A stretch of DNA of 64,000 bases from CAYYFX01 sp046330135. Lineage in GTDB: Bacteria > ARS69. The DNA is taken from the NCBI GenBank assembly GCA_046330135.1, contig JAXLTI010000010.1, forward strand, positions 1 through 64,000, in the 5' to 3' direction. The position numbers and the translations under genes are program-made. Positions 49,915 to 59,214 of the stretch are shown here, one piece after another. A model generated the notes under the pieces. That model made no database searches. It was not told the origin of the DNA and worked only from the letters and a program-made list of their open reading frames with translations. The number at the start of each line of letters is the position of its first letter. The first letter of the stretch is position 1.

Positions 49915-52002
49915 CTAGTTCACGACGACGACCTTGCGTGCGAGCGTCCCGTCCGGCGCGGCGAGCCGCACCCAGTAGACGCCGGCGGCCACGCGCGAGC
50001 CCGCGTCGTCGCGGCGGTCCCACCAGATCGACCGCGTGCCCGCCTCTTCCGTGGCCGCCGACAGCATCCGCACCCGCCGCCCCGCGACGTCGTGCACGGC
50101 GATCTCCGTGCGACCTCCGCGCGGCAGGTAGTAGCGGATCTCCGCGAGATCCCTGAAGGGGCTCGGGCGCGGCGTCTCGAGCGCCAGGGCCTGCTTCGCC
50201 GCAGCGGCCGGACCGTAATCCGCCGACGTGGGCGCGAGGACCTCCTCGTCGAGGATCCAGTCGTTCGGATCCAGGACCAGGCCCGTGGGTTGCGCCGGCA
50301 CCACGAACGACACCGTCTGCTCCGCGAGATGGATGCGAGACGAGAAGTCCTGATCCCCGGACGCCGTCTGCACGCGGAAGTCCACCGGCAGATCGAAGAG
50401 CGTGGGCGTGGCCTGCACCTGTCGCACCACGACGTCCACGCGCCACTGACCCCCGCCGAGGGCGTGCCCGGACCAGCCGTACTGGTACACGGGATGCCCC
50501 GTCCCGTAGACCCAGGGGTCGAAGAACCAGTGGAGGTCCTGCCCCACCGTCGTCGACGCGCTCGCGATGAAGTCCGGCGTCACGGCGTTGCCGTACTTGT
50601 GCGCGTTCAGGTAGTCGCGCAGCACCTGCCAGAAGAGCGCATCGTCGTCGAGGACGCCGCGCAGCATGTGCAGCACCGACGCGCCCTTCTCGTACGCGAT
50701 GGTCCCCCACTTGAAGGGCGGGTCGTACACGCCGTGATCGGCGCTGCTGCCCGCGGCGAGCACCGCGTTCAGGAACTGGGTCGTCACGTAGGCGTGATAC
50801 GCCGCCGGCCCGTCCTTGTACTCGCGGAAGGCCGCCTCGCTGTAGGTCGCGAATCCTTCCGAGAGCCAGACGTCGCGCCAGTCGCCGTAGGTCACGCAGT
50901 CCCCGTACCACATGTGGGACATCTCGTGGGACAGGATGTCGTCGTACGTGTTCGTCCCGTCCACGAGGTTGAGCAGGTGGCTCACGCACGTCTGATGCTC
51001 CATGTCCCCCTTCAGCGTGGTCATGTACGAGAACTTGTCGAAGGGATACGGCCCGTAACGGGCCTCGAACGCCTGCATCATCAGATCGACGAACTGGAAG
51101 CTCACCAGCGCCTTCGAGCGGTAGCCCAGATGGAAGTACACCTTGATGCGCGGATCGGTGATGACGCTGTCCGGGAGCGTCCGATACGGCGCGACCGACA
51201 TCGCGATGAGGTAGGTGGAGGTCGGATAGTCGTGCGCCCAGCGCCAGGTGTGCGTCGTGGACGTGGAGTCCACGGAGACCAGGAGACCGTTCGAGACGGC
51301 GATCCGGTCGAGCGGCATCGTCACGTCGAGATCCATCGTGGCCTTGTCGCAGGGACGGTCGTAGCACGGGAACCACGCCCGCCCGCACGAGGGCGGATCC
51401 GTGTTGATGCCGACCCCCATGGAGTAGGCGCAGAGCGGAGCGGTCGAGAACCAGAAGCCGCCGAACGCGCCGATCCCCGGCTCGTGCCACGGGGTGCCCG
51501 TGTACGCCACGTCCACCGCGAGCGTGTCGCCCGCGTTCGGCGGCGCCGGGAAGCTGATGGTGAGCACGTCCGCCGGGTGCGTGAAGGGGAGCGGCGACCC
51601 GTTCCGCGTCACGGCCGTCACGACGAGCGGCGCCTTCAGATCGAGGTCGATCGAGGAGAGCCCGTTCACGAGCGAGACGAACGTGATCACGGTGTGACCG
51701 GTGAGCGTGTGCGCCGTGGCGTCCACGTCGGAGAAGCTCAGCGAGTAGTGCAGGACGTCGAAGTCGTGCGGGCAGCCGTCGAAGGCGCCGCGGAGGGTGT
51801 TCGCCGCCTCCTCGCGGCGGAGGTTCGCCAGGGGATCGCGGGGATCGAGCAGCGCCTGCCCCGCCACGAGACGGCAGCGCGGCGAGTCGCCCCGCCAGGC
51901 GGGGCCGAGCGCCGCGGCGCCGGGCGTCGCGGAGATCGTCGTGAGCGCGAGCGTGAGAGCGAGGAGCGAGAGAGCGGGAGCGCATCGAGTCGCAGGGGTC
52001 AC
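49915..52002 (-). CDS. Secreted M1-family aminopeptidase with FlgD-like C-terminal tag
   Basis: The 695-residue exported peptidase starts with GTG and a signal peptide (LSLLALTLALTTISATPGAAA). The M1 zinc motif is HEMSHMWYGD with His359, Glu360 and His363; Glu382 is 18 residues after, so the zinc site is intact. The substrate-binding GAMEN motif is changed to GDMEH (in KGDMEHQT), which may alter N-terminal recognition. The last 85 residues are the shared Ig-like tag (RPSPFRD, HDVAGRRVRML, WWDRRDDAGS, GVYWVRLAAPDG). It likely degrades peptides at the cell surface or outside. Confidence 0.9.
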   Translation of the reverse strand: MTPATRCAPALSLLALTLALTTISATPGAAALGPAWRGDSPRCRLVAGQALLDPRDPLANLRREEAANTLRGAFDGCPHDFDVLHYSLSFSDVDATAHTLTGHTVITFVSLVNGLSSIDLDLKAPLVVTAVTRNGSPLPFTHPADVLTISFPAPPNAGDTLAVDVAYTGTPWHEPGIGAFGGFWFSTAPLCAYSMGVGINTDPPSCGRAWFPCYDRPCDKATMDLDVTMPLDRIAVSNGLLVSVDSTSTTHTWRWAHDYPTSTYLIAMSVAPYRTLPDSVITDPRIKVYFHLGYRSKALVSFQFVDLMMQAFEARYGPYPFDKFSYMTTLKGDMEHQTCVSHLLNLVDGTNTYDDILSHEMSHMWYGDCVTYGDWRDVWLSEGFATYSEAAFREYKDGPAAYHAYVTTQFLNAVLAAGSSADHGVYDPPFKWGTIAYEKGASVLHMLRGVLDDDALFWQVLRDYLNAHKYGNAVTPDFIASASTTVGQDLHWFFDPWVYGTGHPVYQYGWSGHALGGGQWRVDVVVRQVQATPTLFDLPVDFRVQTASGDQDFSSRIHLAEQTVSFVVPAQPTGLVLDPNDWILDEEVLAPTSADYGPAAAAKQALALETPRPSPFRDLAEIRYYLPRGGRTEIAVHDVAGRRVRMLSAATEEAGTRSIWWDRRDDAGSRVAAGVYWVRLAAPDGTLARKVVVVN

Positions 52003-52095
52003 GGGAGTCCTCCTCGGGGGGACGAGCCCGAGGATACCACGCAGGACCTCCCCAACCGGAGGGCGAGGACGCGCGCTACCCTCGCGCCCCGCCGG

Positions 52096-53034
52096 TCACT
52101 TCGTCGCCTCCGGACCCGGGTCGATGATCTTGAGGTCGAAGCGGTCGGTGCCCTTCCCGAGGTCCACGATGTACGGCCTCACCTTCGGCAGCACCGCCTC
52201 GATCGTCTCGAGGTACAGCCGCTTGCGAGTGGCCGCCGGCGCCTTGCGGTACTCCGCGAGGACGGAGAGGAAACGCTGCGAATCGCCGGTGGCGCGGGCG
52301 ATCGCCCCGTCGTGGTCCGCCTGCGCGCGCTGCACCGTCCAGCTGGCCTCGCCGCGCGCGCGCGGGATGATCGAGTTCGCGTAGCCGTTCGCCTCGTTGA
52401 TGATGCGCTCCTTGTCCGCGGCGGCGTTCGACACGTCGCGGAAGACCTCGATGACCTGGCTCGGCGGATCCACGGAGAGGAGGTTCACCGACGTGATCGC
52501 GATGCCGAGCCCGATCGCGTCCATGCGCTTCTGCGTCTCCTCGCGCACCTTCCGCGCGATCTCCGGACGCGCCACGCCGAGCACGTCGTCCACGCCCATG
52601 CTGCCGAGCACCTCCGTCAGCGACGCCTCCGCGAGGCGCGCCATGAGGAACTGCGGCCCCTCCATCCGGTAGAGGAACTGCGACACGTCCTTCACCGTGT
52701 ACTGCATCATGATCTTCACGGAGACGATGTTCGTGTCCCCGGTGAGCCAGAGCGACAGCTCCTCGGGCGAGGGAATGCCGCGCAGGTAGTCCCGCGTGAT
52801 CATGCCCACGCCCATCTTGTAGACGGTGGTGGTCTCGAAGGTCCGGTGGCTCTCGATCGGCCACGGCAGCCGCCAATGGATGCCGGACGGCACGGACGCG
52901 TCCACGACCCGACCGAAGCGCTTGACCACCGCCTGCTGGTCGGACTGGACGGTATACGTCCCGCTGGCGAGCCAGGCGATCAGCAGCACCATGGGAATGC
53001 TGCGGAAGATCGCCGCGCGGGAATAGACCGTCAC
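52096..53034 (-). CDS. hflK: HflK-like SPFH protease-modulator protein
   Basis: This 312-residue protein has an N-terminal membrane anchor (IPMVLLIAWLASG) and an SPFH (Band 7) domain: VVKRFGRVVDASVPSGIHWRL, LTGDTNIVSVKIMMQY and a long coiled helix with RARGEASWTVQRAQAD. It lacks the Gly/Pro-rich N-terminus of classical HflK. In E. coli HflK and HflC form a membrane cage around FtsH and modulate it. GTG at 53034 overlaps the hflC stop by 4 nt. This is the third gene of the operon. Confidence 0.87.
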   Translation of the reverse strand: MTVYSRAAIFRSIPMVLLIAWLASGTYTVQSDQQAVVKRFGRVVDASVPSGIHWRLPWPIESHRTFETTTVYKMGVGMITRDYLRGIPSPEELSLWLTGDTNIVSVKIMMQYTVKDVSQFLYRMEGPQFLMARLAEASLTEVLGSMGVDDVLGVARPEIARKVREETQKRMDAIGLGIAITSVNLLSVDPPSQVIEVFRDVSNAAADKERIINEANGYANSIIPRARGEASWTVQRAQADHDGAIARATGDSQRFLSVLAEYRKAPAATRKRLYLETIEAVLPKVRPYIVDLGKGTDRFDLKIIDPGPEATK

Positions 53035-53951
53035 TTCGGATTCCCCTTGTCGCCGCCGCCGCTCGCCGGCGGGCCCGCGGTCGTGCCGCGCACGAGGAGC
53101 CGCATCAGCTCGGAGTCCGACGGCAGGACCAGCGTGGTCTTCTCGTCGAGGAACTTCCGGTACGCCTCGAGCGTGCGGCTGAAGTCGTAGAACTCGGGGT
53201 CCTTGGCGATCGCGTCGCCGTAGATGCGCGTGGCCTTCGCCTGTCCTTCGCCCTTGAGGATCTCGGACTCCTTGTAGGCCTCCGAGAGGATCTGGCTCTC
53301 CTCGCGGTCCGCCTGCGCGCGGATCTTGCGCGCCTCCTCCTCGCCTTCGGAGCGGAAGCGACGCGCGATTCGCTCGCGCTCCGCGCGCATCCGCTCGAAC
53401 ACGCTGCGGCGGTTCTGGTCCGGGAACGACAGGCGGCGCAGGTCGAAGTCCACCAGCTCGATGCCGTACTCCTTCGCCGCGATGACCTTCGCGTCGACCA
53501 GGATGGCCGCCACCATCTCGCGCAGCCGCCGGCCCGTGGTGTCGGTGGAGATGAGCTGCTCGAACGGCGTGGACGCGAGGGCGGCGCCGAGCTGGGACGA
53601 GAGCACGTCGCTCAGCTGGCTTCGCGCCGCCGCTTCCGAAGGCAGGCGGCGGAAGTACTTGAGCGGATCCTGGACCCGCCACACCGCGAAGTAGTTCAGG
53701 ACGACGTTCTTCTTGTCGTTCGTGAGGAACTCGGCCTGCTGCGGCTCGAGAACCTGGAGCCGGCCGTCGAAGCGACGCACCTGCTGCACGAGCGGGATCT
53801 TCATGCGCAGGCCGGGCTGCGTGACCACCTGCACGGGCTGCCCGAACTGCGTCACGACGGCGAGCTGCGTGACGTCCACCGTGAAGAACGACGTCACCAC
53901 GAGGAACCCGGCCACCAGGACGGCCGGCACGATGATCCGGAGCTTCTTCAT
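53031..53951 (-). CDS. hflC: HflC-like SPFH protease-modulator protein
   Basis: This 306-residue protein has an N-terminal transmembrane helix (LRIIVPAVLVAGFLVVTSFFT) and an SPFH domain with VVTQFGQPVQVVTQPGLRMKIP. The long helix with RAERERIARRFRSEGEEEA and the C-terminal LRRLSFPDQNRRSVF region match HflC. The last part includes a Pro/Gly tail. It sits between the permease-HflK fusion gene (1-nt gap) and the second hflK-like gene (4-nt overlap). It would form a hetero-oligomer with its neighbours. Confidence 0.9.
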   Translation of the reverse strand: MKKLRIIVPAVLVAGFLVVTSFFTVDVTQLAVVTQFGQPVQVVTQPGLRMKIPLVQQVRRFDGRLQVLEPQQAEFLTNDKKNVVLNYFAVWRVQDPLKYFRRLPSEAAARSQLSDVLSSQLGAALASTPFEQLISTDTTGRRLREMVAAILVDAKVIAAKEYGIELVDFDLRRLSFPDQNRRSVFERMRAERERIARRFRSEGEEEARKIRAQADREESQILSEAYKESEILKGEGQAKATRIYGDAIAKDPEFYDFSRTLEAYRKFLDEKTTLVLPSDSELMRLLVRGTTAGPPASGGGDKGNPK

Positions 53952-53952
53952 G

Positions 53953-56169
53953 TCACTCCTCGCCCGGCGGCGATTGGCTCTCCGCCCCCGGCTGCGTTCC
54001 CTTTTGTGCTTCCTTCTGCGCGCGGACGTCGCCGCCGCGAATCACGTCGCCGACCGGCACGGGCTTGGCTCCGTTCGTGAGCCAGAGATCGATCGAGCCG
54101 GAGCCCTTCCAGCCCGGCCGCACGATCTTGCGCACCCGCGCCAGCACTTCCTCCACCGTCTCCAGATAGAGCCGCTTCTTCGTGCCCACGCGCCGCTCGC
54201 GGAACGCGGTGCTGCGCGACTTCAGGCTCTGCGACTCCCCCTCGGCGCGCAGCACGGCGCTGCCGGAGTCGCTGCGGGCGGCTTCGACCTGGCTGGCGGC
54301 CTCGCCGTTCGCGAGGTTGACGGTCTCGTCGAGGTAGCGATACGCCACGTTGATCGCGGTCTGCTTGTCCTCCTGCGAGCTCGCGACGTCCCGGAATGCG
54401 GCGTGGACCTCCGGCGGCGCGTGCACGTCGAGGATGGAATAGCGCATCAGGTCGATGCCGAGCGCGAGGGAGTCCACGCGTCGCTGGAGACCCGCGAGGA
54501 TCTTCGCCTCCACTTCCTTGCGGTCGGGACCGTACACGCTGTCGATGCCGTAACCCGCGAGGACGTCGACCGCCTCGGAGAGCGTGGCGAGCTTCAGCAC
54601 GTTCGCCGGATCGCGGAAACCGTACACGTAGCGCTCGGGATCCGTGACGCGGTACTGCACGACGGTGTTCATCTTGACGAGGTTGCCGTCGCCCGTGAGG
54701 TAGATGGCCTCCTCTTCCAGGAGGCGCGAGTCGACGCCCGGCAAGGTGTCCGAAGGCGACGCCGTGCTGCCTCCCGTGCGGAAGCCGAGCTCGATGCGCC
54801 GCGCGGACTCCGCCGAGAAGACGTCGGCGCGATCGAAGGGCGCGGGCAGCTTCACGAGGATGCCCTCGCCGCGCACGCCGCCGATCGGCTTGCCGAAGCG
54901 ACGCACGAGCGCGCGGCTCCCCGGCGGCACGGCCACGAAGCAGCTCCCCACGAGCCACCACGCCGCGAGGACGAGGCCCAGCCCCGCCGCGAAGCGCTGA
55001 TCGAGGCGGATGCCCAGGCGGCCGATGGCGCGGCCGACGGCGCGCAGCTCCGCGGGCGCCGCCACTCGACGGAACGAGAAGAAGAGGAGGGCGACGAACA
55101 CCACCGTCGAGGGCCAGGCGATCCAGGGGGAGATCTCCCGCACCTGGGCCACCGACGCGCGCGGGTCGATGCCGAGCGCCGGGTAGAGCGCGTCGAGCAG
55201 CACGCCGAACGCCAGAGAGAAGACGGCGATCGCGAGCAGGTAGATCAACATCACGCGCCGGCCCAGCATCTTCCCGATGATGCCGAGCGAGCCGGCGTTC
55301 GTGGCGGGCCCGGAGAGCAGGAAGACGAGCGCAGCGCCGGGCGAGAGGCCCTTCAGGATGAGGGCGGCCGCGATGGGCGTCGCCGCGGAGGCGCAGACGT
55401 AGAGCGGGATCCCCACGAGGAGCATGACGACGAGCGGGACCGGGCCCGAAGACAGCCAGCGCGTCACGAGCGAGGCCGGCAAGAACACGGTGATCAGCGC
55501 GGAGATCACGAGGCCCGTGAGCATCCAGTGCGACGCCTCGTCGAAGAGCTCGACGAACGCGCTGCGGAAGCCCATCCGCAGCCTCACCCGCCACGAGAGC
55601 TTCGTCTCCTCCGCGGGCGCAGCCTCTGCCGGAGCATGCTCGTGAGCGTGATCGTGGCCGTGCCCCGCGTGGCCCTCCCCCTCGACAGCTCCGGGGGCCG
55701 CGCCCTCCGGGAGCTCGGCTCCCGCGCCCGCATCCGGCTCCGACGACCGCTTGTCCTCCCCGATCCACTCCACCCCGAGGCCGGCCGCGATCGCCGTGAT
55801 CAGCGCCGCGATCGGTCGGAAGATCGCCATCACCGGATCGATCAGGCCCCACGTCAGGGCGATCGCTTCCTCGCCGGTCTCCGGCGTGCTGATGAGGAAG
55901 GAGACGGTGGCGGCCTTGCTGGCGCCTCGCCTCCGGAGCGCGAGGGCGGTCGGCACGACGGCACAGGAGCAGATGGGGAGCGGGATCCCGAGGAGCGCGG
56001 CGATGAAGACGGGGCGGATCCGCCCCCGCCCCAGCAGGCGCTGCACGAGGGTGACGGGCAGCAGGACGTGTACGGCGGCCGCAATCCCGAAGCCGAGCAG
56101 GATGTACGGCGAGGCTTCGAGGAAGACCGCCGTCAAGTCTCGGACGAACTGCACCGCGAAGGCGGTCAC
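53953..56169 (-). CDS. Fusion of a DUF318/ArsP-type metal permease with an HflK-like SPFH domain
   Basis: This 738-residue protein is a rare fusion. Residues about 1-345 form a polytopic permease of the DUF318/ArsP (SO_0444 Cu/Zn efflux) type: GIPLPICSCAVVPTAL with Cys67 and Cys69, and a second half with PLYVCASAATPIA. Between the halves lies a charged loop with His-rich segment GHAGHGHDHAHEHAP (His167-178), a likely metal-binding loop. Residues about 350-415 hold two further membrane helices. Residues about 415-738 are an HflK-like SPFH domain (VAVPPGSRALVRRFGKPIG, LTGDGNLVKMNTVVQYRV, a coiled tail with RAEGESQSL). It heads the hflC/hflK operon. I infer that metal export and FtsH-quality control are linked here. 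Confidence 0.88.
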   Translation of the reverse strand: MTAFAVQFVRDLTAVFLEASPYILLGFGIAAAVHVLLPVTLVQRLLGRGRIRPVFIAALLGIPLPICSCAVVPTALALRRRGASKAATVSFLISTPETGEEAIALTWGLIDPVMAIFRPIAALITAIAAGLGVEWIGEDKRSSEPDAGAGAELPEGAAPGAVEGEGHAGHGHDHAHEHAPAEAAPAEETKLSWRVRLRMGFRSAFVELFDEASHWMLTGLVISALITVFLPASLVTRWLSSGPVPLVVMLLVGIPLYVCASAATPIAAALILKGLSPGAALVFLLSGPATNAGSLGIIGKMLGRRVMLIYLLAIAVFSLAFGVLLDALYPALGIDPRASVAQVREISPWIAWPSTVVFVALLFFSFRRVAAPAELRAVGRAIGRLGIRLDQRFAAGLGLVLAAWWLVGSCFVAVPPGSRALVRRFGKPIGGVRGEGILVKLPAPFDRADVFSAESARRIELGFRTGGSTASPSDTLPGVDSRLLEEEAIYLTGDGNLVKMNTVVQYRVTDPERYVYGFRDPANVLKLATLSEAVDVLAGYGIDSVYGPDRKEVEAKILAGLQRRVDSLALGIDLMRYSILDVHAPPEVHAAFRDVASSQEDKQTAINVAYRYLDETVNLANGEAASQVEAARSDSGSAVLRAEGESQSLKSRSTAFRERRVGTKKRLYLETVEEVLARVRKIVRPGWKGSGSIDLWLTNGAKPVPVGDVIRGGDVRAQKEAQKGTQPGAESQSPPGEE

Positions 56170-56324
56170 GAACGCTCCTTGCCGAGCGGAGCCACTTCCG
56201 CCGGGTGGGCGATCACGTTAGGTCCATCCCCGTATCTAGGCAACGGGAACGGGGTTGGCCGACAGCGGCTCCCTCGCTAAGATCGCCAGGCTTCGAGGGA
56301 ACCCACGGAATGGAGGGAAGTTCG

Positions 56325-58478
56325 GTGAGTGACGAGACCCCGCTTCCCGTGGAGCCCTCGCAAGCTGCGGCGGAGACGGACGTTCCGCCCCCGCCGTCCG
56401 CGCCGTCGACGACGCGGCCGTCGAGCCGCCGGCGCCGGACGGCCGTCCCCCTGGCGCTTCTCTGCCTCCTAGCTTTCGGCGTGCGCTGGGCCGCCCTTCA
56501 GCCGGCCCCGCCTTCCACCCCGCGGGAAGCCGCGGCGCTCGCCGCTGCGCAGCCCGCGCCCGCCGGGGAGACGCGGCCGGAGGCGGACGGCACGGTGGCC
56601 TTGCTGACCCTCGCTCGACGCTTCGCGCCGCCCCCGAAGGTGGCCCCCGGATCGGTGGAAGGGCTGCCCACGCCGCCCGATCCGGCGGTCGTGGCCGTGC
56701 GTCGCCTCGGGGCGGTGCTCGGGGCGGGGGCCGTGGTCCTGCTCGGGACAGCCGCGGGCGCGCTGGGCGGCGCGGCCAGCGCGATCCTGGCCGGCGGCCT
56801 GCTGGCGCTGAGCCCCGGGGCGGTACAGGTCTCGACGGACGCCGGCCCGGGCGGTTTGCTCCTGTTCGCTGCGTCGGGGGCGCTCCTCGGCCTCGTCGCG
56901 TGGGGTCGACGCGCCACCGTGGCGCGCGCGGCCGGCACGGGGCTCTTCGCCGGGGTGGCCGCGGCCGCGGGAGGTGGAGGCGCCGCGCTCCTCCTCGGCG
57001 TGCCGTGGGCGCTCGGGGCGGACCGCAAGCGCTTCGCCGCGCTTCTCGCCTGCCTGGTCGCCGCCGCCGCCGGCCTCGCGCTCGGGGCGCCGGGGAGCCT
57101 CTCGGGCCTCCCCTCCTTGCCGCACGGGGTCGCGTCCAGCCCGGTGGCCACCTCCTCGCCCCTGCTCGCCGGGCTCGGTCTCCTCGCCGCCTCGACGGGC
57201 TGGGTCGCCGCCCTGCTCTCCCTCGCCGGGATCCTGCGCGTCCTCGCGCGCCGCGACGCCGCCGGGCTCGCCGCGCTCGTGGCGGCAGTCGGCATCTTCG
57301 TGGCAACCCTCGCGCGCAACGGCGCGGAGAGCGCGCTGCTCGCGGGCGCGCTCCCCGGCGTCTTCCTCTTCGCCGGGCTCGCGCTCGCCGACCCGCGCGA
57401 AGGCGAGAGCGCGTTCCCCGCGTCGCGGCTCTTCGTCGCGCTCGCGCTCCTCGCCGCCGCCATCGGCTGCGCCCGCTTCGTCGCGTCGCGCTGGGCGCCG
57501 CGGCCGGCCGTCGCCGCGTCCGATTGGATCCGCCGCAATCTCCCGGACGGCGCCGCGTTCCTGCTCGAGGAGCCCGACGTCTTGGTCCCCACCGCCAAGG
57601 GGCTCGCCGCGCTGAAGGAGCTTTCGGCGGAGGGCGTGGTGCCGGCGAAGGACGTCGAAGCGTATGCGGCGGGCAGCAAGACGTTCGGCCCCGTCCCGCT
57701 GCCCGCGACCGGCACGCAGGGCGCGGAAGCGGAGCTCTTCTACGATCCGAACCTCGCCCAGTTCTTCCCGTGGATGATCCTCCGCGATCCGATTCCGAAG
57801 GACGGCGCGTCGCCGGAGCTCGAGAAGGTGCGACGCCTCTTCCACGAGTACTTCCGGGCCACGTGGAAGGAGGTGGCGACGTTCGCGCCCGGCGCGTCGC
57901 GCGCGCCGCGCCTCGTGGTGCTGCAGCGCCCCGACAAGTTCGAGCTCGATCGCGCGCGTCTCGGGCCGATGGGCCGCGTGCTCGGCAGCGCGGGAATGAC
58001 TCGCCTGCGCGACCGCAGCCAGACCCTGACCGCGTGGGTGAAGCAGGCCGGCGTGGAGCTCCTCGCGGCCGGCGAGCTGCCCGGCGCGCGCGGCTTCAAC
58101 CTGCTCGCCACGCAGCGCGACTCGACGGACGCCGACGCGCACTTCCAGCTGGCGCGCGTGTACCTGCTGCGCGGGCGCAACGACGACGCGAAGCAGTCCC
58201 TGCTGACGGTGCTCTCGCTCGACCCTGCCCACGGCGGCGCCCACTACAACCTCGGCGTCATCCTCGAGGACGAGGGCGACGTCGCCGGCGCGGAGACGGA
58301 GTATCGCGCGGCGATCCAGTTCCTGCCGCAGCCGGCCATCGCGCACGCGAGGCTGGGGGCGCTGCTCGCCGGTCGCGGCGACTTCGCCGCAGCGCGACGA
58401 GAGCTGGACACCGTGCGCTCCCTCGACCCCGCGGGCGAGGCCGATCGCTACCTGACCCACGTCCTCGGCGGGTCTTGA
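56325..58478 (+). CDS. Membrane protein with C-terminal TPR repeats
   Basis: This 717-residue protein has a Pro-rich cytoplasmic N-terminus and about ten hydrophobic segments (about 50-430). A soluble domain and TPR-like repeats in the last 130 residues follow (DADAHFQLARVYLLRGRND, HYNLGVILEDEGDVAGAE, AHARLGALLAGRGDFAAAR). The membrane part resembles GT-C or dolichyl-phosphate-mannose-type glycosyltransferases, but I see no diagnostic active-site motif, so the family stays open. GTG at 56325 with GGAGGG upstream is chosen; ATG at 56310 is an alternative. It is divergent from the permease-SPFH operon. Confidence 0.72.
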   Translation: MSDETPLPVEPSQAAAETDVPPPPSAPSTTRPSSRRRRTAVPLALLCLLAFGVRWAALQPAPPSTPREAAALAAAQPAPAGETRPEADGTVALLTLARRFAPPPKVAPGSVEGLPTPPDPAVVAVRRLGAVLGAGAVVLLGTAAGALGGAASAILAGGLLALSPGAVQVSTDAGPGGLLLFAASGALLGLVAWGRRATVARAAGTGLFAGVAAAAGGGGAALLLGVPWALGADRKRFAALLACLVAAAAGLALGAPGSLSGLPSLPHGVASSPVATSSPLLAGLGLLAASTGWVAALLSLAGILRVLARRDAAGLAALVAAVGIFVATLARNGAESALLAGALPGVFLFAGLALADPREGESAFPASRLFVALALLAAAIGCARFVASRWAPRPAVAASDWIRRNLPDGAAFLLEEPDVLVPTAKGLAALKELSAEGVVPAKDVEAYAAGSKTFGPVPLPATGTQGAEAELFYDPNLAQFFPWMILRDPIPKDGASPELEKVRRLFHEYFRATWKEVATFAPGASRAPRLVVLQRPDKFELDRARLGPMGRVLGSAGMTRLRDRSQTLTAWVKQAGVELLAAGELPGARGFNLLATQRDSTDADAHFQLARVYLLRGRNDDAKQSLLTVLSLDPAHGGAHYNLGVILEDEGDVAGAETEYRAAIQFLPQPAIAHARLGALLAGRGDFAAARRELDTVRSLDPAGEADRYLTHVLGGS

Positions 58479-58579
58479 CCGGCCGTGCGGCGCCGTCTAA
58501 CGTCCCTCGCAAGGCCGACCGCCACGCGCGACCCCCGATGCGGTCGCCCTTCTCTCCTCTCCCACTCCGGAGGTCCGCG

Positions 58580-59194
58580 ATGCCCCACGTCCTTCCGCCG
58601 TTGCCCTACGCGTACAACGCGCTCGAGCCGCACATCGACGAGCAGACCATGCGCCTGCATCACGACATGCATCACAAGGCCTATGTGGACGGACTGAACG
58701 CGGCCGAGGAGAAGCTCGCGAAGATGCGCGAGACGGGGGACTTCTCCGCCGTGCAGGCCGTGCAGCGCGCGCTCGCGTTCCACGGCTCGGGCCACTTCAA
58801 CCACTGCGTGTTCTGGGAGAACATGGCGCCGAAGGCCGGCGGCGCGCCGACCGGCGAGCTGGCCGCGCGGATCACGAAGGACTTCGGCGGCTTCGACAAG
58901 TTCCGGGCGCACTTCACGCAAGCGGCCGTCACCGTCGAAGGGAACGGCTGGGGCGTGCTCGCGTGGCACCCGATGGGCGGGCACCTCGTGGTGCTCGCGT
59001 CGATGAACCACCAGAACCAGGGCGTGCACGGCGCCATCCCGCTGCTCATGCTGGACGTGTGGGAGCACGCGTACTACCTGAAGTACCAGAACAAGCGCGC
59101 GGCCTACGTCGAGGCGTGGTGGAACGTCGTGAACTGGGCGAACGTGGCGAAGCGGTTCGAGGCGGCCACGTCCCTGCAGTCCCAGACCACCTAG
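58580..59194 (+). CDS. Superoxide dismutase, Fe/Mn family
   Basis: This 204-residue cytoplasmic enzyme (no signal peptide) converts superoxide to hydrogen peroxide and oxygen. Metal ligands are visible in MRLHHDMHHKAYV, HGSGHFNHCVFW and LDVWEHAYYLKY (Asp and His). The HGSGH segment and the Gln in NHQNQG are closer to the Mn or cambialistic type than to typical Fe-SOD; this is not decisive. The C-terminus ends with NVVNWANVAKRFEA. ATG at 58580 has GGAGG upstream. Confidence 0.94.
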   Translation: MPHVLPPLPYAYNALEPHIDEQTMRLHHDMHHKAYVDGLNAAEEKLAKMRETGDFSAVQAVQRALAFHGSGHFNHCVFWENMAPKAGGAPTGELAARITKDFGGFDKFRAHFTQAAVTVEGNGWGVLAWHPMGGHLVVLASMNHQNQGVHGAIPLLMLDVWEHAYYLKYQNKRAAYVEAWWNVVNWANVAKRFEAATSLQSQTT

Positions 59195-59214
59195 GCTCGG
59201 GGTCGCCGTCCGCC

